A DNA stretch of 64,000 bases from the NCBI RefSeq assembly GCF_000819765.1, contig NZ_CDBT01000063.1, positions 186,001 through 250,000 on the forward strand. The letters are read 5' to 3'. Of this stretch, positions 34,248-42,744 are shown one piece after another. Under the pieces are notes generated by a model. The model ran no database searches and was not told the origin of the DNA. It worked only from the letters and a program-made list of their open reading frames with translations. How positions within the stretch are numbered: the stretch's first letter is position 1; each line of letters starts with the position of its first letter. The stretch comes from Aeromonas bivalvium. GTDB lineage: Bacteria; Pseudomonadota; Gammaproteobacteria; Enterobacterales; Aeromonadaceae. Both the position numbers and the translations under genes were made by a program.

Positions 34248-35189
34248 ATGCGAATTCTTGCCCTGCTCACCGCCTTGTTCGTGGTCAGCCTGCCGGTGCG
34301 CGCCACCACTGTACTGACGACCATCAAACCCCTGGGCTTCATCGCCGCCGCCATCACGGATGGGGTGAGTGAACCCCAGGTATTGTTGCCCACCGGCGCC
34401 TCTCCCCATGATTTTTCCCTGCGCCCATCGGATGTTCGCACCATCAACAAGGCCGATCTGGTGGTCTGGGTCGGCCCCGAACTGGAAGGCTTCATGGCCA
34501 AGCCGCTGGCCAGTCATCCCCATGTGGTGACCCTGACCCAGGTGCCCGGGATGCCGCTGTTCAACTACGCGACCCAGGGCGCCCATCATGATGGCGAGCA
34601 TGAGCATGAGCATGAGCATGAGCATGCCGCCCATGAGCACGGTGGCCATGATGAAGGCCATGAGGGGCATCACCACGAGGGAGTGGATCCCCATCTCTGG
34701 CTGGGGCCGACCCAGGCCAAGGTGATTGCCAAGGCGATCGCAACCGAGCTTGGCAAGCTGGACCCGGCCAATCAGGCCCGCTACACCGCCAACCTGGCCA
34801 CGTTCGATGCCAAGGTGGATGCCAAGGACAAGGTGATCGCCCAGCAGATGAAGGCGGTCAACCAGAAGGGTTATTTCGTGTTCCATGAGGCCTATGGTTA
34901 CTGGGAGCGTCACTACGGCATGAGTTCCAAGGGCCATTTCACCGTGAGCCCGGAGCGTCGCCCCGGCGCCAGGACCCTGGTGGAGATCCGCAAGGCGCTG
35001 GAAGAGAAACAGGCGAGCTGCATCTATGCCGAACCGCAATTCTCGCCGGCGGTGATCGAGTCGGTGGCCCGCAATACCGGCGCCAAGGTGCTGCTGCTCG
35101 ATGAGGTGGGTGAAACGGTCGCCCTGGGGCCGGATGCCTATCCCAGTTTCATGCAGCAATTGGCCGATGCCTTCGGCCAGTGCCGATAG
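34248..35189 (+). CDS. znuA: Periplasmic zinc-binding protein ZnuA
   Basis: 313 aa with signal peptide MRILALLTALFVVSLPVRAT. Cluster A-I binding-protein fold: VLLPTGASPHDFSLRPSDVR provides one zinc-ligand His; a His/Glu/Asp-rich loop follows at residues about 112-145 (EHEHEHEHEHAAHEHGGHDE), then DPHLWLGPTQ and FVFHEAYGYWERHYGM with the other ligand His. A hexanucleotide repeat encodes the His-Glu run. Captures zinc for ZnuBC; expression is predicted to be Zur-controlled from the boxes upstream. Confidence 0.96.
   Translation: MRILALLTALFVVSLPVRATTVLTTIKPLGFIAAAITDGVSEPQVLLPTGASPHDFSLRPSDVRTINKADLVVWVGPELEGFMAKPLASHPHVVTLTQVPGMPLFNYATQGAHHDGEHEHEHEHEHAAHEHGGHDEGHEGHHHEGVDPHLWLGPTQAKVIAKAIATELGKLDPANQARYTANLATFDAKVDAKDKVIAQQMKAVNQKGYFVFHEAYGYWERHYGMSSKGHFTVSPERRPGARTLVEIRKALEEKQASCIYAEPQFSPAVIESVARNTGAKVLLLDEVGETVALGPDAYPSFMQQLADAFGQCR
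34596..34625 (+). repeat. GAGCAT x5 hexanucleotide repeat in znuA
   Basis: Five perfect tandem GAGCAT units coding for (EH)5 within the metal-capture loop. Any length change by whole units keeps the reading frame, so the number of His-Glu pairs may vary between strains. Confidence 0.9.
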
Positions 35190-35236
35190 ACCCAGGGGTC
35201 TATACTGACCTCCAGCCCTATTGCGGAGAGTCGTGC

Positions 35237-35911
35237 ATGAACCGGATTGCTCTGATGTTATGGGGGGTTGCGCTGGCCAGTGCGCCGCTGCACGCCTCCC
35301 AGTTATCCACTTACCTGGCGGATCCCCAGTTGCAGGCGAAGCTGGCGGATGTGTATGGTCAGGGAGCCGTGAAGCGGGCGCAGGCCTATGCCCGCCTGTT
35401 GAGCCCTCGGGCCGGCACCACGGATCAACAGAAAATTACCTTGGTAAACAATTACTTCAATAACCTTACCTATAGCGTGGATCCCAGGCTGTGGGGCATG
35501 GATGATTATTGGGCCAACCCGATCGAGTTCATCGGTGCCAGGGGAGGGGATTGCGAGGATTACAGCATCGCCAAGTATTACACCCTGATGGAGCTGGGGG
35601 TGGAGGAGAAGAAACTGAGGCTGGCCTATGTCAAGGCGGTGAAGTTCAACCAGTTTCACATGGTGACGCTTTACTTCCCGACGCCCAAGTCAGACCCTCT
35701 GGTGCTGGACAACATCAATGGCCGTATCCTCCCCGGCAGTCAGCGCACCGACCTGATCCCTGTCTACAGCTTCGATGCCAAGAGCATCTGGGTCATGAAG
35801 TCACGTCGGGAAGGCACCCTGGCGGGCAGCGCCGACAGATTGGCACAATGGACTTCCATGAAGAGCCGCTTCTCCAGCGAGCACCTGCGATCCCCCCGTC
35901 GCCAGCTATAG
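35237..35911 (+). CDS. lapG: LapG-like periplasmic cysteine protease (BTLCP family)
   Basis: 224 aa, signal peptide MNRIALMLWGVALASAPLHA. Bacterial transglutaminase-like cysteine protease fold with GARGGDCEDYSIAKYYTLME (catalytic Cys106), QFHMVTLYFP (His141) and LVLDNINGR (Asp158); the spacing matches Pseudomonas LapG. LapG cleaves the N-terminal retention module of large LapA-type surface adhesins unless held by c-di-GMP-bound LapD. ATG 35237 (GGAGAG upstream) is used; an upstream frame start lacks support. It is convergent with a TAXI-LapD-like pair, overlapping the TAXI gene's end by 6 bases. No LapA-like adhesin is in this window. Confidence 0.88.
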   Translation: MNRIALMLWGVALASAPLHASQLSTYLADPQLQAKLADVYGQGAVKRAQAYARLLSPRAGTTDQQKITLVNNYFNNLTYSVDPRLWGMDDYWANPIEFIGARGGDCEDYSIAKYYTLMELGVEEKKLRLAYVKAVKFNQFHMVTLYFPTPKSDPLVLDNINGRILPGSQRTDLIPVYSFDAKSIWVMKSRREGTLAGSADRLAQWTSMKSRFSSEHLRSPRRQL

Positions 35912-36847
35912 TTTTCCCGCCGCCTTGAGCTCGGCGAAGTAGCGAGCCGCCCCGGCATGCTGGGGCGCCATCAGCACGGCGCCCGTCTTGTTGCGCGCCC
36001 GGTGAAACAGGTTGGCGTAACCATAGGTCTGTTCGTTGAACTGGATCTGCTGGCCCAGCATGGCCTTGGTGAGTCGGTAAACGTCCGCTTCCGATACATC
36101 TTCCCGGCTAACCAGAGTCGCTGCGATGGCGAAGGTGGGGACGGGCTTGGTATTGCCCGGATAGATCCGCGCCGGGATCCGGCTGGGTTGATAATAGGGG
36201 CGGCCCTTGATGAGTTGGTCACGCACAGCCCCTTCGATCGCCATGAAGGTGATGGGGCAGCGTTTGGCCGCATCGAGCACCATGCGGTTGGGATGGCCGA
36301 TGACGAGGGCGACGGCATCTATCCGCTTGTCACACAGGGCTTCGGCCACGTTGCCCACGCTCTTGAGATCGAGATCCTGCTCCCGTGATCCCACTACGGC
36401 CATCAGGGCCAGAGCCGTCTTGCGCGTGCCCGATCCCTTGAGACCCAGATCGATAGGAGCCGTCTTGAGCTGCTCCAGGCGGGTGATATCGCCATCGGCG
36501 CGTATCATCAGGGTGAAGGGTTCGGCGTGGGTGGCAAACAGGCTCTTCAGCCCGGGTTGGGGGGCCCCCGCAAATGCCCCTTCTCCCTTGCTGGCTTGGT
36601 ACAGCCAGTCCGACTGGACGATGGCGTAATCACTCTTCTTTCTTGCCAGTCGGTCCAGATTCTCCAGCGAGCCGGATGTCGCATTGGGCTGGCAGCGCAT
36701 GTCCTCATCCTGTTCATGGGCCAGTCGGCAAAACTCCTTGGCCATCTGATAGTAAATGCCTTGCTCCGAGCCCGTGTCTATCTTGAGCGGGGAGGCGGCC
36801 TGAAGGGAGGGGGCCAGTATCAGGGGCAGCAGAGACCAGATCTTCAT
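35906..36847 (-). CDS. TAXI-family periplasmic solute-binding protein
   Basis: 313 aa, signal peptide MKIWSLLPLILAPSLQAASP. TAXI fold: LKIDTGSEQGIYYQMAKEFC near the mature N-terminus, then ATSGSLENLDRLARKKSDYA and IVQSDWLYQASKGEGAF, typical of the TRAP-associated extracytoplasmic family. No TRAP permease gene is adjacent. Instead the gene overlaps (ATGA) the end of a LapD-like membrane protein on the same strand, so it probably supplies ligand sensing to that protein rather than transport. Ligand unknown. Confidence 0.85.
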   Translation of the reverse strand: MKIWSLLPLILAPSLQAASPLKIDTGSEQGIYYQMAKEFCRLAHEQDEDMRCQPNATSGSLENLDRLARKKSDYAIVQSDWLYQASKGEGAFAGAPQPGLKSLFATHAEPFTLMIRADGDITRLEQLKTAPIDLGLKGSGTRKTALALMAVVGSREQDLDLKSVGNVAEALCDKRIDAVALVIGHPNRMVLDAAKRCPITFMAIEGAVRDQLIKGRPYYQPSRIPARIYPGNTKPVPTFAIAATLVSREDVSEADVYRLTKAMLGQQIQFNEQTYGYANLFHRARNKTGAVLMAPQHAGAARYFAELKAAGKL

Positions 36848-38145
36848 GATGATGCTCCCGCGGCATAGCCATCGATACCCCAGGCTCTCAGTATGTCGCT
36901 GTCAGTGATGGAGCTGGCCTCGGCCAGCACCGTATAGCCTGAGCCATGCAGGTTCTGGCTGACCAGGTTCCAGTAGAGGGGGGCGTTGGTGACGGCCAGA
37001 CTGATGAAGGTGGGTTTGACGGGATCGAGCAGGGTCAGCACCTCGTTGTTGAGGGGAATGGCACTGAAGGCCTGCGCCACCCCGGCACGCTCCAGCGCCA
37101 TGAAGGCGATGACCCCATTGGCCGGCAGGGTGGCCAGATCCCAGCGCCAGTCGATGACCCGTCCCTTGGGCACCCCGGCCAGGGTTGTCGCCAGCAGATC
37201 CCACTCTTCATGAGCGAGCAGGCTCAGGGGCAGGGATAGTCCATCATGGCCACGGTCGAGCCAGTCAGTCACGGCCTGTTGCAGTGCCGTGATGGAGGTC
37301 TCGCACGAGAATGGCTTAAGGGGCAGCAGGCGGCGATACAACAAGATGTCGCCCTGGGTGGAATAGAAATGCTGCTGCTGCCACCCCTCATCGAGGGGGC
37401 GCAGGTTGAGCAGCGGCAGATGGCTGCTCGCTTCCTGCTGTTTGCCGAGCTGGGCGATCTTGAGCCTCTGTTGCAGCATGTCCCGTTTGCGCTCCGAGAC
37501 CAGCTGGTTGACCGAACCCGCCACCGCCTTGAGCTCCTTGAGCCAGGGAGTGGGCAGCTCAGAACCGTAGTGGTGTTTACGCACCAGATCGAGCTGTTGA
37601 TTGATCTCGACCAGGGGACGCAACAGGCGATGGCAGATCCAGGGGATGAGCAGGCTGAACACCAGGAGGCCGGCAAGCAGGGCGAGGCCGGTGCGGCTGA
37701 TGGCGCCCCACAGATGCTGGTAGGCATAACCGCTGTGCCCTTCCAGGGTCAGGCTGCCCAGTATGCGCCAACCATCGGTCAGCTCCTGCTCGACCTTGAC
37801 CGGGGGCATGGCGATGAGGTGGGGCAACCAGGCGGGGACGTTCTGCTGGGTGCTGGCAAAGACCTTGTGAAACAACATCTGGCCATCCGGATCTATCAGG
37901 GTGATGGCGCTGACGAAGCCGCCGTCGAACATGGCGTTGACTATGGTCTCCGCCAGCACCTTGTCCTCGTTGAGCAGGGTACCTTGAAGCACCAGACCGA
38001 GGGCGGTAATGGCGGTCTCAAGATTGGCCGACATCTGGTCGAGGATAGATTGTCGCACCGTGGTGATTTCCAGCATGAACAAGAGTACGGCGCCAATCAG
38101 GAACAAGATGATGATGATCCCGTTTAACAATTTTGCTAACGACAT
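36844..38145 (-). CDS. LapD-like inner-membrane receptor with degenerate EAL-like domain
   Basis: 433 aa: membrane helix 1 (LNGIIIILFLIGAVLLFMLE), a periplasmic LapD/MoxY-like domain (residues about 30-160), helix 2 (LALLAGLLVFSLLIPWICHR), a HAMP-like linker (LLRPLVEINQQLDLVRKHHY) and a cytoplasmic C-terminal region of about 190 aa faintly resembling an EAL fold (LSLPLSLLAHEEWDLLATTL ... VLAEASSITDSDILRAWGID), without a GGDEF domain and without EAL catalytic residues. ATG 38145 has AGGGAG upstream. Overlaps the TAXI gene. Likely a signalling receptor, possibly for c-di-GMP control of the neighbouring LapG. The EAL assignment is tentative. Confidence 0.65.
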   Translation of the reverse strand: MSLAKLLNGIIIILFLIGAVLLFMLEITTVRQSILDQMSANLETAITALGLVLQGTLLNEDKVLAETIVNAMFDGGFVSAITLIDPDGQMLFHKVFASTQQNVPAWLPHLIAMPPVKVEQELTDGWRILGSLTLEGHSGYAYQHLWGAISRTGLALLAGLLVFSLLIPWICHRLLRPLVEINQQLDLVRKHHYGSELPTPWLKELKAVAGSVNQLVSERKRDMLQQRLKIAQLGKQQEASSHLPLLNLRPLDEGWQQQHFYSTQGDILLYRRLLPLKPFSCETSITALQQAVTDWLDRGHDGLSLPLSLLAHEEWDLLATTLAGVPKGRVIDWRWDLATLPANGVIAFMALERAGVAQAFSAIPLNNEVLTLLDPVKPTFISLAVTNAPLYWNLVSQNLHGSGYTVLAEASSITDSDILRAWGIDGYAAGASS

Positions 38146-38404
38146 AGCCACTCCCTGGACAAGGTTAAGCAACATGGGCGGGTCAGAGGCGATCAGGATC
38201 TGATCTGGTTCTTAAAAGTAGGAAAAAATGGCAGAAAGAGGGTGATCTTTTCTGCCAAAGCGTGCCTGTTATGAATAAAATGTGATTCTGGTGCGAATTG
38301 CAGTGAACTTTTCAGGTTATGCAGGGTCAAATGTGCAGCTTTATGCAAATTAATAACAACGAATTGACCCGATAACACTCTCAGAACTAATGACAGGAAA
38401 GCGG

Positions 38405-39742
38405 ATGAAACGTCTTCGTCCCTTGGTGGCGAGTGCTGCCAACTGGGAACCCCCGGTTCCCCGCAAACATTTCTATGCCATGTTGTTGCTGACGGGGCTG
38501 ACCCTGTCTGCGGTGGCCATATTGCCTGCGCCTGGCGATATTCTGGAGCGCCCCTTGCGTCTCGAGTTGCCGATCTCGACCAGCGGCACCGCCACCAATG
38601 AAGACAACACGGAATTCAACGCCATCCCGGACCATGAATTGATGGATCCGGCGCTGCCCGATGATGACATCCCCGCCGATACCGGTCCCGAGTGGCAGGA
38701 CTACCGGGTGCGCAACGGGGAAAACCTCACCACCATCTTCAACACCCTGGGTCTGTCGACGACCACCCTCTACAAGGTGCTCGATGCCGATGGCAAGAAC
38801 AACCTGGCCCGGCTCAAGCCGGGGCAGAACATAGAGCTTCTCATCGATCAGGACAACATCCTGCAAGAGATGAAGATCCGCCTCAATATCAAGCAATCCC
38901 TCGAGTTCAAGCGTGTCGACGACAACTACAGCGTCAACATGATCACCGAGGCGGTGGAGTGGCAGAAGCGAGGCTTCGATGGTGTCATCAATGGCAGCTT
39001 CTATGTCAGTGCGCGCAACGCCGGGGTGCCGGCCAGCCACATCAAGAAGATTGCAAACCTGTTCCAGTGGCGCCTCAATTTTGCCAGCGATCTGAAGAAG
39101 GGTGACAAGTTCAAGGTCCTGATGCAGCAGGAAACCGTCCAGGGCAAGAATACCGGCAACAGCCAGCTGCTGGGGGTCGAGGTGCTGAGCAAGGGCAAGC
39201 GTTTCTCCGCCTGGCTGGCGGAAGATGGCAATTATTACGATGCCGAGGGCCAGAGCCTGGAGCGCGGTTTCCGTCGCTATCCGACCCATAGCCGCTATCG
39301 CATCAGCTCCACCTTCAACCCGGCGCGTCGCCATCCCATCACGGGCCTGGTGCGCCCCCACGAAGGGACCGACTTCGCCATGCCCATCGGCAGCCCTGTG
39401 CTGGCGACGGGGGACGGTGTCGTCCTCAAGGCGACCCGTCACCCCCTGGCGGGGACCTATGTGGTCATCAAGCACGGCCGCACCCTGACGACCCGCTACC
39501 TGCACCTGAGCAAGCTGCTGGTGAAACCGGGGCAGAAGGTGAAGATGGGGGACAAGATAGCCCTCTCTGGCAACACGGGCCGCTCCACCGGTGCCCACCT
39601 GCACTACGAGGTGCGGATCAACAATCGCCCGGTCAATCCGATGACGGTCAAACTGCCGATGGCCGAGCCCCTCAGCGGCAAGGCCAAGCGCCAGTTCCTC
39701 GCCAAGGTACAAGGCTATCGAAAAGAGCTGGCGGCGAGCTGA
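38405..39742 (+). CDS. mepM: M23 peptidoglycan DD-endopeptidase MepM-like
   Basis: 445 aa: an N-terminal membrane anchor (HFYAMLLLTGLTLSAVAIL), a LysM-like/opacity-associated region (YRVRNGENLTTIFNTLGLST), and a C-terminal M23 domain with RPHEGTDFAMPIGSPVLATG (zinc H-x3-D), ALSGNTGRSTGAHLHYEVRI (H-x-H) and TYVVIKHGRTLTTRYLHLSK. Cuts peptide cross-links to permit wall growth. ATG 38405 (ACAGGAAAGCGG) chosen over ATG 38390. In E. coli mepM lies beside znuA; here lapG, TAXI and the LapD-like gene are inserted between them. Confidence 0.93.
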   Translation: MKRLRPLVASAANWEPPVPRKHFYAMLLLTGLTLSAVAILPAPGDILERPLRLELPISTSGTATNEDNTEFNAIPDHELMDPALPDDDIPADTGPEWQDYRVRNGENLTTIFNTLGLSTTTLYKVLDADGKNNLARLKPGQNIELLIDQDNILQEMKIRLNIKQSLEFKRVDDNYSVNMITEAVEWQKRGFDGVINGSFYVSARNAGVPASHIKKIANLFQWRLNFASDLKKGDKFKVLMQQETVQGKNTGNSQLLGVEVLSKGKRFSAWLAEDGNYYDAEGQSLERGFRRYPTHSRYRISSTFNPARRHPITGLVRPHEGTDFAMPIGSPVLATGDGVVLKATRHPLAGTYVVIKHGRTLTTRYLHLSKLLVKPGQKVKMGDKIALSGNTGRSTGAHLHYEVRINNRPVNPMTVKLPMAEPLSGKAKRQFLAKVQGYRKELAAS

Positions 39743-39766
39743 TCCCCGCCGGTATGGCCATCACGA

Positions 39767-39793
39767 AAAAGAGCCCGTCCGGGCTCTTTTTTG
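39767..39793 (+). terminator. Terminator of mepM
   Basis: AAAGAGCCCG and CGGGCTCTTT with a 2-base loop, followed by TTTGC. Preceded by A-rich sequence, so it may also work for the convergent dehydrogenase gene. Confidence 0.88.
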
Positions 39794-39830
39794 CTTTATG
39801 GGGAAGAGTTAGCCCAGGCTTGGCAGGGCC

Positions 39831-40775
39831 TTAGTAACCCTTGTCAAAATCGATGCGGCCATCGAGCGGCTGACCATCGAGGAAGCGAATGTAGTTGCGC
39901 ACGAAGATCTGGGCCACGTCCTCGGGGAAGCTGTAGGCACTGTTGTGCGGGGTCAGGATGAGGTTGGGGGTCGACCAGAGCGGGTTGTCATCGGGCAGGG
40001 GTTCCTGTTCGAAGACGTCCAGTACGGCGTGGGCCAGCTTGCCGGCCGCCAGGGCGTCGAGCAGATCCTGGGTGTGGACGGCGCTGCCCCGGCCGACGTT
40101 GAACAGTATGCTCTGGGGCTTGCAGTGCGCGAAGCGTTCCCGGGTGAAGAGGTGATGAGTCTCGCGGGTGGCGGGCAGCACGCTCACGACCACGTCGCTC
40201 TGTCCCAGCAGGCGGTTCAGGGCCGCCAGTTGATAGACCTCGTCGAACCCGGCCCGCTCGTGGCCGCTGCGGCTCACCCCCAGTACCCGCATGCCGAAAT
40301 GGCGGCCGGTCTGGGCGATATGCTGGCCTATGCTGCCGGTACCGAGGATCAGCAGCGTCTTGCCCTTCAGGCCCTGATAGGGATGGCTCTGCCAGATCCG
40401 CTGCGTCTGCTGCTCGCGATAGCGCGGCAGCTGGCGCGTCAGGCTGAGCAGCTGGCCGAACACATATTCGCTCATCAGCGGGCCGAAGATGCCTCGCACA
40501 TTGGTGAGCTGATAGTCACGGCGGCAGCGGCTGTCGAGCAGCACATCGACCCCGGCATAGCTGGATTGCAGCCAGCTGAGCTTGTTCGCCTTGGCCAGCA
40601 GGGGTTTGGCGCGAGCGGGCTCGGCCAGCAGTATGTGCGCCTCGCCGATGAGCGACTCGGCCTCGGCTGGGGTGTCGGCGCGCAGAATGCGAAGATGGGG
40701 CAGGCGGGCAGCCTGGAGCAGGCGCTGATAGTGGGCATTGTCCTGACTGAGCAGCAGCAGGGTACGTTGGCTCAT
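39831..40775 (-). CDS. D-2-hydroxyacid dehydrogenase (GhrA/GhrB-like)
   Basis: 314 aa NAD(P)H-dependent oxidoreductase. Catalytic Arg region LFNVGRGSAVHTQDLLDALA, Glu in LDVFEQEPLPDDNPLW, and His in ILTPHNSAYSFP; nucleotide-binding GTGSIGQHIAQTGRHFGMRV. ATG 40775 follows TGAGGAATTCGCC; upstream in-frame ATGs lack a better site. It probably reduces glyoxylate, hydroxypyruvate or a related keto acid, but the substrate cannot be fixed. Confidence 0.88.
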   Translation of the reverse strand: MSQRTLLLLSQDNAHYQRLLQAARLPHLRILRADTPAEAESLIGEAHILLAEPARAKPLLAKANKLSWLQSSYAGVDVLLDSRCRRDYQLTNVRGIFGPLMSEYVFGQLLSLTRQLPRYREQQTQRIWQSHPYQGLKGKTLLILGTGSIGQHIAQTGRHFGMRVLGVSRSGHERAGFDEVYQLAALNRLLGQSDVVVSVLPATRETHHLFTRERFAHCKPQSILFNVGRGSAVHTQDLLDALAAGKLAHAVLDVFEQEPLPDDNPLWSTPNLILTPHNSAYSFPEDVAQIFVRNYIRFLDGQPLDGRIDFDKGY

Positions 40776-40933
40776 TGGCGAATTCCTCATAAGGCATGCG
40801 GCGGGGACAGGAGCCGCTGCCTTCATCTTACGCGACTTGCCAGGGCAACAAAGTCGACCAGCTCGCTTTTTCGTTTTCGCCGCGCCCCCCGTGGGCTACA
40901 ATCTGCCCCACATTTTGTAAAGGATCCCCCGCC

Positions 40934-41515
40934 GTGTTTGGTGACAAGTTTTATAAGCGACTGGCCGAGCTGCAGCCTTGGCAGCAAACCGTCTATACCC
41001 TGGCCCTGGCCGAGCGTATGTATCCGAACTATGCCCTGTTTGCCCAGGCCTCTGGCTTCGGTGATGCCAAGGCCTATCGCCATGCCCTGGATCAGATGTG
41101 GAACTACCTCACGGTCAAGGGCTCCCGGGTCAATCTGGGGGCCATTCTGGAGGCGTTCGAGGTCTATATTCCCGAGCCCAGCAAGTTCGAGTCCTACGGC
41201 GCCTACCCGGCGCTGGATGCGTGCGTGGCGCTGGGCTGCGCCTACAACTCGGTTATCTGCCGGGTGGGGGAAGAGGCCACGGATGCCAGCCACGCCTCGG
41301 TGGGCACGGTGGCGGGTTTCATCGAGCTGCTGGCAGAGCGGGAGCTGACGGAAGAAGAGCTCTACGAGCACGAATACATGGAGGCGGAGCTGGAGTTTCA
41401 GGTCGAGCTGCTCAAGCGGGTCGCCCATGAGCGTGACAGCGACCGCATCCTGGCCATCAAGGGCTTCGCAGCCCAGGACGGTGTCTCCAATATCGGCATC
41501 TCGCTGGACGACTAG
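40934..41515 (+). CDS. yjaG: YjaG family protein (DUF416)
   Basis: 193 aa starting with GTG 40934 (MFGDKFYKRLAELQPWQQTV). Matches the DUF416/YjaG family in length (E. coli 196) and in GAYPALDACVALGCAYNSVI and VGTVAGFIELLAERELTEEE motifs. Helical, soluble, function unknown; conserved in Enterobacteria, Vibrio and Shewanella. AGGATCCCCC stands 5 bases ahead. Terminated by a strong hairpin. Confidence 0.9.
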   Translation: MFGDKFYKRLAELQPWQQTVYTLALAERMYPNYALFAQASGFGDAKAYRHALDQMWNYLTVKGSRVNLGAILEAFEVYIPEPSKFESYGAYPALDACVALGCAYNSVICRVGEEATDASHASVGTVAGFIELLAERELTEEELYEHEYMEAELEFQVELLKRVAHERDSDRILAIKGFAAQDGVSNIGISLDD

Positions 41516-41535
41516 ATCCGCGCGACGTTCAGATG

Positions 41536-41564
41536 AAAAAAAGCTCCCCTCGGGGAGCTTTTTC
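41536..41564 (+). terminator. Terminator of yjaG
   Basis: AAAAGCTCCCC and GGGGAGCTTTT with a two-base loop followed by TCG; A-run before the stem and T-run after it make it bidirectional, also serving the MarR gene ending at 41576. Confidence 0.88.
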
Positions 41565-41575
41565 GTTGATGGGAT

Positions 41576-42046
41576 TCAATCCGTGAGGGGGTTGACGCTG
41601 AGCACGGGGGCGGCATCTATGTCGCTGGCGTTCATCATGTGGGAGATGCGCTGCAGGGAAGAGAGCAGCAGCGTCTGCTCCCACCCTTCCAGTGCCTGGA
41701 AGCGCTGGATGAAATGATCCTGCAGCGGTGTCGGCGCATTGCTGAGCAGTTGCCTGCCTTGTTCCGTCAAGGTGGCGTGGACCTTGCGCTTGTCGGTCTG
41801 GCTGCGCACGCGCTCCACCAGCTGACGACTCTCCAGCCGATCCATGATGGTGGTGGCGGTGGCCTGACTCATGTTGGTGTGGTTGGCCAGCTGGCGCATG
41901 GAGATCTGCCCCAACTCATTTATTCCTTTGAGCAGCAATAGTTGTGGTGCTGTCAGGCCCGCTTCTTTGATCAGGCGCTTCGAATGCATATCGATGGCGC
42001 GGATGATTTGGCGCAGCGCGATCAACACTTCATCATGTTTTTCCAT
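41576..42046 (-). CDS. MarR-family regulator, CosR/EctR-like
   Basis: 156 aa winged-helix repressor: MEKHDEVLIALRQIIRAIDM, HSKRLIKEAGLTAPQLLLLK, MRQLANHTNMSQATATTIMD (recognition helix) and RLESRQLVERVRSQTDKRKV (wing). The N-terminal EKHDEVL-ALR-IIRAID resembles CosR of Vibrio and EctR, repressors of compatible-solute genes. It is divergent from an unknown gene and a BCCT osmolyte carrier across a 158-base gap, which supports osmotic-stress control. The effector is unknown. Confidence 0.78.
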   Translation of the reverse strand: MEKHDEVLIALRQIIRAIDMHSKRLIKEAGLTAPQLLLLKGINELGQISMRQLANHTNMSQATATTIMDRLESRQLVERVRSQTDKRKVHATLTEQGRQLLSNAPTPLQDHFIQRFQALEGWEQTLLLSSLQRISHMMNASDIDAAPVLSVNPLTD

Positions 42047-42204
42047 GGGTTCAGACCAGTAAAGGGGCGTTGTGGGAGCGGATTCTCGGACTTATCAGTA
42101 TTCCGGTCAATAGGCTCAGCATGGCAATTAGTTTCAGGTCGAAGCATTTTTATGTTATTTTGTGTGCCCTTTGCCAAATTTAAACCTGATATTTGAGGAA
42201 CGCT

Positions 42205-42735
42205 ATGATGATAAACGATCTGGATATCAAGTCTCTGGTTTCCGAGTTAACCGTGGTGCGCGTGCGCTATGAGCTGCCTGACACCTCAGCCTTTATCCGT
42301 TATCAACCCCGTTATGATGAGGATCCCAACACCCTCAAGGTGCATCATTACGACGGCGAGATCCCGCTCTCTTGCACCAACACCGGGGAGTTCACCCTCA
42401 AGGCCCTGGTCAACGAGCTGCGTTATGCCTATGTGCTGGTCCATCTGTTCCCCGATGAGAGCGCCATGAACTTCTATCTCTCCGGCCTGGACAATGGTCT
42501 GGCCCAGCTGGAATTCATCGGCGGCAGCTACGACTTCAATCGCCTCTGGATCAGCAGCGGCATCTCCAACTGCGGCATTCCCATGGCCATCTTCCTCGGC
42601 AAGCGCCACGCGGTGAATGGCCAGCCCTCCGTCAGCCTGGTCGACCACAGGGAAGAGAGTGCCGGCAAGCTGGTCTACCGCGCCATCGGCGGCGCCGGTG
42701 ACCATGTCGGCGAAGACTTTTACAACCAGGACTAA
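42205..42735 (+). CDS. Unknown protein upstream of a BCCT carrier (176 aa)
   Basis: MMINDLDIKSLVSELTVVRV... GDHVGEDFYNQD, no recognised family. Soluble, mixed alpha/beta: IPLSCTNTGEFTLKALVNEL and YAYVLVHLFPDESAMNFYLS in the middle, with GISNCGIPMAIFLGKRHAVN near the end. No signal peptide or membrane helix. Starts at ATG 42205 (GAGGAA upstream, or ATG 42208). Its stop is 9 bases from the BCCT start and AGGAGG bridges them, so one operon. By context an accessory protein of osmolyte uptake or osmosensing; this is inference. Confidence 0.72.
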   Translation: MMINDLDIKSLVSELTVVRVRYELPDTSAFIRYQPRYDEDPNTLKVHHYDGEIPLSCTNTGEFTLKALVNELRYAYVLVHLFPDESAMNFYLSGLDNGLAQLEFIGGSYDFNRLWISSGISNCGIPMAIFLGKRHAVNGQPSVSLVDHREESAGKLVYRAIGGAGDHVGEDFYNQD

Positions 42736-42744
42736 GGAGGGTCA

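Noticed and set aside
34596-34625. Possible CRISPR-like or VNTR array
   Set aside because: It is a simple in-frame hexamer repeat within znuA; no spacers and no cas genes anywhere in the window.
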